Shown: one piece after another, positions 58,975 through 64,000 of the stretch
Position numbering within the stretch: the first letter of the stretch is position 1
Layout of the letters: every line of letters begins with the position of its first letter
DNA from: Micromonospora sp. WMMD1120
GTDB lineage: Bacteria > Actinomycetota > Actinomycetes > Mycobacteriales > Micromonosporaceae
DNA length: 64,000 bases
Direction of reading: 5' to 3'
Assembly: GCF_029626235.1 (NCBI RefSeq)
Contig: NZ_JARUBO010000005.1
Coordinates: forward strand, 3,070,501 to 3,134,500
Position numbers and translations under genes: made by a program
The notes under the pieces: generated by a model
Database searches by the model: none
What the model was told of the DNA's origin: nothing
The model's input: the letters and a program-made list of their open reading frames with translations, nothing else

Positions 58975-59682
58975 GTGAGCGGGCTCTGGGCGGACCTCGC
59001 CGACCTGGTGTTGCCCGCGACCTGCGCGGGTTGTCAGCAACGCCGGCAGGGTCTGCGGCACGGGGTCTGCCCGGTCTGCGTGGCGGCGTTGGGCGCGCTG
59101 CGTCCGCTGTCGGTACGCCCCACCCCCGCCCCGCCCGGCCTGCCGCCCTGCGTCGCGCTGGGCCGGTACGCGGACCCGCTGCGTGCGGCGCTGCTGGCAT
59201 ACAAGGATCACGGCCGGCACGGTCTGGCCCGCCCGCTCGGTGCGCTGCTCGCCGAGGTCGTCGCGCACGGCGTCGGGGCGCCCCGGCCGCTGGCGCTGGT
59301 GCCGGTGCCGGACACCGCGGCGGCGGCCCGGTCCCGGTACGGCGACCACCTCGATCGGCTGGCCCGGCACTGCGCGGCCCGGCTCCGCCGGGGCGGCTGG
59401 GAGGTGCGGGTGCACCGGCCGCTGCGGGCGCTGCCCCGACCCGACTCGGTAACCCTGGACAGCGCCGGCCGGGCGGCGGCAGCGGCGGCAGCCTTCCGGC
59501 CCCGTGTCGCGTCCGCGGCGCGGCTGCCCGCCGGGGGCGTCAGACCGGTGGTGGTGCTGCTCGACGACATCGTCACCACCGGCGTCACGCTGGCCGCCGC
59601 GAGCGGGGTGCTGACGGCGATCGGCTGGGCACCCAGTGTTGCCGCTGTGCTCGCGGCGACCGAGAAACGACTCCAGTTGTAA
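58975..59682 (+). CDS. ComF family phosphoribosyltransferase-like protein
   Basis: A 235-residue ComF-like protein. The N-terminal zinc finger is CAGCQQRRQGLRHGVCPVCV. A phosphoribosyltransferase fold follows, with VVVLLDDIVTTGVTLAAASG as the PRPP-binding loop. LVPVPDTAAAARSRYGDHLD is a family signature. ComF proteins help DNA uptake in competent bacteria, while in actinobacteria the role is unclear. GTG 58975 lies 4 nt after the lpqB stop, so it is probably co-transcribed. A 247-nt gap follows before hpf. Confidence 0.9.
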   Translation: MSGLWADLADLVLPATCAGCQQRRQGLRHGVCPVCVAALGALRPLSVRPTPAPPGLPPCVALGRYADPLRAALLAYKDHGRHGLARPLGALLAEVVAHGVGAPRPLALVPVPDTAAAARSRYGDHLDRLARHCAARLRRGGWEVRVHRPLRALPRPDSVTLDSAGRAAAAAAAFRPRVASAARLPAGGVRPVVVLLDDIVTTGVTLAAASGVLTAIGWAPSVAAVLAATEKRLQL

Positions 59683-59690
59683 CCGATTGT

Positions 59691-59715
59691 GTTTCCGTTT
59701 CACCCGTTGGTGTAT
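59691..59715 (+). promoter_or_regulatory. Possible alternative-sigma promoter of hpf
   Basis: GTTT at 59691-59694 and GGTGTAT at 59709-59715 resemble the GTTT/GGGTAT promoters read by sigma-B/F/H-type stress sigma factors. The -10 is imperfect and the fit is weak. The rest of the long leader to GTG 59930 has no recognised structure. Confidence 0.25.
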
Positions 59716-59929
59716 GAGCTGCGGAAAATTCTGGGTCGTCTCGGCAACATGGGGTGACTGCCGGGCGAACAGGAGTTAGCGTTTCGCTGTCGGGGGTAGG
59801 AGGTCGTTCCAACCGCCCCTGGCGGTGAGAGGAGGCGTAGCCGTACGAACCGGTCGACGCCAGCGGGTCCCCCCTCGGCGCGCGACCGGGCCAAACCGGA
59901 TCGAAGACCGTCCGAAAAAGGGAGGTCAC

Positions 59930-60565
59930 GTGGACATCGTGGTCAAGGGCCGAAACGTCGAAGTCCCGGATCATTACCGGGTGCACGTAGCCGAGAAACT
60001 CGCAAAGATCGAACGCTACGACCACAAACTTATTCGTGTTGATGTCGAGCTGTTTCACGAGCGCAATCCGCGCCAGGCCGACCACTGCCAGCGGGTGGAG
60101 ATCACCTGCGTTTCCCGGGGTCCGGTGATCCGGGCCGAGGCCTGCACGAACGACTTCTACAGCGCGCTCGACGCGGCAATCGCCAAGCTCGACACACGGC
60201 TGCGCCGCGCGGCCGACCGTCGCCGCGTACACCGGGGTCGGCACGCCCCGATCTCCGTCGCCGAGGCCACCGCGGGCCTGCCGGTCGCGGACCTGGGTGC
60301 TCCCGCGCTGAGCGCGTCGCCGGACGGCGCCCGCGCCGGCACCGCGGTCGCGGAGCGCGTCGAGGAGGAGTACGACGACCAGCCGTGGCACATCGCCCGG
60401 GAGAAGGTCCACCCGGCGGAGCCGATGACGATCGACGACGCGCTGTTCGAGATGGAACTCGTCGGCCACGACTTCTACCTGTTCCAGGACAAGGAGTCCG
60501 GCCGCCCCAGCGTCGTGTACCGGCGCCACGCCTACGACTACGGCATCATCTCCCTCGCCACCTGA
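59930..60565 (+). CDS. hpf: Long-form ribosome hibernation-promoting factor
   Basis: A 211-residue protein that binds the 30S subunit and pairs ribosomes into inactive 100S dimers. Residues 1-100 are the RaiA/YfiA fold (DIVVKGRNVEVPDHYRVHVA, AEACTNDFYSALDAAIAKLD). The C-terminal dimerisation domain (about 155-211) reads HPAEPMTIDDALFEMELVGH, FYLFQDKESGRPSVVYRRHA and YGIISL. A linker of Ala and Pro joins them. GTG 59930 follows GGGAGG. Expression is likely stress dependent. It lies before secA, as in M. tuberculosis. Confidence 0.95.
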   Translation: MDIVVKGRNVEVPDHYRVHVAEKLAKIERYDHKLIRVDVELFHERNPRQADHCQRVEITCVSRGPVIRAEACTNDFYSALDAAIAKLDTRLRRAADRRRVHRGRHAPISVAEATAGLPVADLGAPALSASPDGARAGTAVAERVEEEYDDQPWHIAREKVHPAEPMTIDDALFEMELVGHDFYLFQDKESGRPSVVYRRHAYDYGIISLAT

Positions 60566-60575
60566 CCGGACGGCT

Positions 60576-60611
60576 CGTGGGGTTGTGGCGGAACTCCGCC
60601 GCAACCCCACG
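60576..60611. terminator. Convergent-gene terminator
   Basis: CGTGGGGTTGTGGCGGA (60576-60592) faces TCCGCCGCAACCCCACG (60595-60611), a 17-bp stem with a single wobble. It separates hpf from the minus-strand acetyltransferase operon and can act in both directions. Confidence 0.85.
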
Positions 60612-60618
60612 GCACCGT

Positions 60619-61731
60619 TCAGCGCAGGTCGCCGGGGAGCAGCGCGAAGGTCAGGTCGTCCAGCCGTGCGCCGGCCAGTCCGGGCAGCCGACCGCGTTGC
60701 AGTCCCTCGCTGTGGAAACCGACCCGCTCCAGCACCCGGTGCGACGCGACGTTGTCCGGCACGGTGCCGGCGGTCACCCGGGCGATGCCCGTGGCACCGA
60801 ACGCCCAGCCCGCGAGCAGGCGGACCGCCCGGGTCGCGTACCCCCGGCCGCGCCACTCCGGCAGCAACGCGTAGCCGACCGACGCCTCGCCGGCGGCCAC
60901 GTCGGTGTACGACAGGCCGCAACTGCCCGCCGGCTCCCCGCTGGCGGCGTCGGTGATGAGCAGTCGGGCGATCTCGCCGGTCAGCCACCCGCTCGCCGCG
61001 AGGCGGCAGCGCCGCTCGACCGCCTCCCGGGTCGGCGGCACCGGCGGCGCCTGGTTCGCCACCACCTCGGGCCGGCTGTGCAGCCGGTACATCAGCTCCG
61101 CGTCGTCCGCCGCGAGCGGGCGCAGCGCCACCACCCGGTCGGTGAGCACCCCACCGGGCAGGTCCGGCAGCAGCCGGGGGACCGGACCGGGCGGATCGTC
61201 GGCGAGCCGTGCCCAGGCCAGCAGGTCGTGCCGCGTCCCGTCGCGGTCCACGGTGGCCGAGCGGCGCAGCCCCTCGTAGCGGAAGCCGGCGGCCAACGCG
61301 ACCCGCTGGCTGGGCGTGTTCTCCGGGTGGGTCAGCAACTCCAGTCGCGCGGTACCACTGGCGAGGACCTGGTCGCTCAGCGCACGGGTGCCCGCGGCGG
61401 CGACCCCACGTCCACGTGCCGCGGGTCGTACCCAATAGCCGACTCCGGCCTGCTGTCGCGCGGGCGCCAGGTTGTTGAGGGCCACGGTGCCCAGCAGCCG
61501 GTCCGTGTCCGGGTCCGCGATGGCGTACGCGGCCCCGCCGCCGGCCCAGGCCGCCGGGGCGCCGACCTCGATCCACCACCGGGCGTCGTTCTCGGTGTAC
61601 GGATTCGGCGGACCCGTCACGAAGCGCTGGCTGACCGGGTCGGCCAGCCCGTCGACCACGTCGGCGGCGTCCTCGGCGCGGAACTGGCGCAGCCGCACCC
61701 CGTACGCCTCGATCACCTGCGGCAGGCTCAC
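60619..61731 (-). CDS. Tandem double-GNAT acetyltransferase
   Basis: A 370-residue protein with two RimJ-type GNAT domains. The N-terminal one has VGYWVRPAARGRGVAAAGTR, the acetyl-CoA-binding RGRG loop, and LELLTHPENTPSQRVALAAG. The second repeats this as VGYALLPEWRGRGYATRAVR with VTAGTVPDNVASHRVLERVG. It could acetylate the N-termini of proteins or small amines. It overlaps the next (upstream) gene by GTGA. Two-GNAT fusions probably arose by duplication. Substrates unknown. Confidence 0.9.
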   Translation of the reverse strand: MSLPQVIEAYGVRLRQFRAEDAADVVDGLADPVSQRFVTGPPNPYTENDARWWIEVGAPAAWAGGGAAYAIADPDTDRLLGTVALNNLAPARQQAGVGYWVRPAARGRGVAAAGTRALSDQVLASGTARLELLTHPENTPSQRVALAAGFRYEGLRRSATVDRDGTRHDLLAWARLADDPPGPVPRLLPDLPGGVLTDRVVALRPLAADDAELMYRLHSRPEVVANQAPPVPPTREAVERRCRLAASGWLTGEIARLLITDAASGEPAGSCGLSYTDVAAGEASVGYALLPEWRGRGYATRAVRLLAGWAFGATGIARVTAGTVPDNVASHRVLERVGFHSEGLQRGRLPGLAGARLDDLTFALLPGDLR

Positions 61732-62879
61732 CGCAGGTCACCGGCGAGGAGAGCGCCCACCCACGCGTCGACCCGCTCGCCCCGGTGCGGCACCCCGCCC
61801 CGGAGGGTGCCCTCGAACGTGAAGCCCGCCTTCTCCGCCGCCCGCCGGGACGCGGTGTTGCCCACGTTCGCCCGCCACTCGATCCGGGCCAGGCCCAGCG
61901 TGCTGAACCCCCAGGCGCTGAGCGCGACGAGCGCGGCCGACATGTATCCGCGGCCACGGGCCTCCGGGGCGCTCATGAACCCCACGTCCGCCAGCAGCGG
62001 GTCGCTGGGCGAGAGTCGAAGGTCGATAGTGCCCAGGTACCTGTCGTCGGGGTCGGCGATCACGAAACAGGAGGCGTCCCCCCGGGCCCAGGTGTCCCGG
62101 ACGTAGGACAGGTAACCCTCCGCGTCGGAGCGGTCGTACGGGTCCGGCACCGTGGTCCAGCGGATGCTCTCCGGGTCCCGGCAGGTGTGCACCACCGCGT
62201 CCAGGTCCTGCTCCTCCATGGGGCGCAGGCGCAGCTCACCCGACCCGGTGGTGGCGAACAGCACCGGCTGCGGGCGACCGAAGACGGCGGCCCGCCGGGC
62301 GGCGAGGGTTCCCGGCCCGGCCGGCCCGGTCGACCCGGTGGCGGGCACCTCGCCGGGGAACAGCGAGCCGATCCAGCCGTCCGCGCCGAGGTGCGGCGTC
62401 GAGTCGACCAGCCGCAACCGACCGTCGATCCGGAAGCCGGCCCGCAGGGCAACCAACCGGGAGGCGTGGTTGCCCACCTCGGCCTGCCAGATCAGCCGGC
62501 CGAGTCCGAGGGTGTCGAAGGACCACCGCGCCACCGCCCGGGTGGCCCGCACCATCACCCCTCGTCCGCGGGCCCAGGGTGCGGTCCAGTAGCCGATCTC
62601 ACCGGTGTCGGTGCCGTCGATGGAGACCAGACCGCACGAACCGAGCAGGTCGCCGGTGACCGGGTCACAGACCGCGAACGGTGCGCCCGTGCCGTCCGCC
62701 CAGGCCCGCCCGCTCAGCTCGGTGACGAACCCGCGCGCGTGCTCCGGCAGATAGGGGCGCGGCACCCGGGTCCAGCGCTGGATGACCGGGTCCTGGCAGG
62801 CTCGGTACACGGCGTCGGCGTCCTCCTCCCGCCAGGGCCGCAGCCGTACGCCGTCCTCGGTGATCTCCACTGGTTCCAC
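61728..62879 (-). CDS. Second tandem double-GNAT acetyltransferase
   Basis: A 383-residue protein, also built of two GNAT domains. The first has IGYWTAPWARGRGVMVRATR and AEVGNHASRLVALRAGF, the second VGFMSAPEARGRGYMSAALV with RANVGNTASRRAAEKAGF. Start choice is uncertain: GTG 62879 begins the conserved EPVEITEDGVRLRPW block; GTG 62897 and longer frames are possible. It forms an operon with the gene downstream (GTGA), so four GNAT domains are encoded in a row. No substrate can be assigned. Confidence 0.88.
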   Translation of the reverse strand: MEPVEITEDGVRLRPWREEDADAVYRACQDPVIQRWTRVPRPYLPEHARGFVTELSGRAWADGTGAPFAVCDPVTGDLLGSCGLVSIDGTDTGEIGYWTAPWARGRGVMVRATRAVARWSFDTLGLGRLIWQAEVGNHASRLVALRAGFRIDGRLRLVDSTPHLGADGWIGSLFPGEVPATGSTGPAGPGTLAARRAAVFGRPQPVLFATTGSGELRLRPMEEQDLDAVVHTCRDPESIRWTTVPDPYDRSDAEGYLSYVRDTWARGDASCFVIADPDDRYLGTIDLRLSPSDPLLADVGFMSAPEARGRGYMSAALVALSAWGFSTLGLARIEWRANVGNTASRRAAEKAGFTFEGTLRGGVPHRGERVDAWVGALLAGDLR

Positions 62880-63010
62880 CCGTGCATCGTGCCGCACCGT
62901 TCGCCGACGGCGTAACCGGATAACGCCCGGCGTGTGGCTGGTACGTGTGTTATGTCTGGTTCGGTGCCATGGACCGCCGCTACCAGTGACCATCACGCCG
63001 ATGGAGCGCC

Positions 63011-63016
63011 TACGAT
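63011..63016 (+). promoter_or_regulatory. -10 hexamer of secA
   Basis: TACGAT would start transcription near 63023, and GGGGAGC precedes GTG 63048. No good -35 is visible. Confidence 0.35.
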
Positions 63017-63047
63017 GGTTCGAGACCGTCTAGGGGAGCGTTGATCC

Positions 63048-64000
<953 letters not shown>

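Overview
The window is high-GC actinobacterial chromosome, most like Micromonospora or a close relative (family Micromonosporaceae). The supporting signs are many GTG starts, 4-nt GTGA/ATGA gene overlaps, a WhiB regulator, F420 biosynthesis genes, MtrAB-LpqB, XRE/DUF397 pairs and actinobacteria-only families (DUF3499, TIGR03089). About 61 protein genes are supported. The first (PAS-GGDEF-EAL) and last (secA) run off the window. No rRNA, tRNA or CRISPR array was seen.

Layout. 1-8.2 kb: a translationally coupled operon (small membrane protein, ECF sigma factor, PAS-GGDEF-EAL protein), a Bcr/CflA efflux pump, a divergent pair sharing one -10 region, and acetoacetyl-CoA synthetase. 7.5-24.1 kb: cell-envelope and cofactor backbone with TIGR03089, glycosyltransferase, manC, NUDIX, a wHTH regulator, fbiB-fbiA, an IS30-type element, fbiC, a Tat/DUF4331 cluster, whiB, a metallopeptidase-like protein and DUF3499. 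24.1-47.2 kb: an accessory block with XRE/DUF397, a polyamine-type ABC transporter, a G5/Excalibur protein, a DUF559 nuclease-like protein, a two-component system followed by serine-racemase-like, D-Ala-D-Ala-ligase and VanX genes, a double-psi-barrel protein, a large polymorphic-toxin locus and endonuclease V. 47.2-64 kb: backbone again with manB, Trm112-like, SIS isomerase, CDF transporter, manA, sahH, mtrA-mtrB-lpqB, comF, hpf, two double-GNAT genes and secA.

From memory, the backbone order (wbbL-like GT, manC, fbiA/B, whiB2, metallopeptidase, DUF3499, manB, SIS, manA, sahH, mtrAB, lpqB, comF, hpf, secA) matches M. tuberculosis Rv3265c to Rv3240c. The 23-kb block therefore sits between two normally neighbouring genes, DUF3499 and manB. 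ManA, ManB and ManC together make GDP-mannose for the envelope. FbiA/B/C make coenzyme F420. MtrAB-LpqB controls the envelope and cell cycle.

The least explained signal is a set of intergenic palindromes. Six share one architecture: a C-rich tract just after a stop codon, a 60-75 nt inverted repeat, then a G-rich tract. One is split by the IS30-type element. Two nuclease-type genes (endonuclease V and a DUF559 protein) each lie between two copies of one palindrome family. Other leads are a toxin with a papain-fold domain plus a RelA/SpoT-like tip that shares a tail motif with its neighbour, a van-like cluster that pairs a ligase with a dipeptidase, symmetric -10 elements at two divergent promoters, and an exact 34-bp eight-unit tandem repeat.
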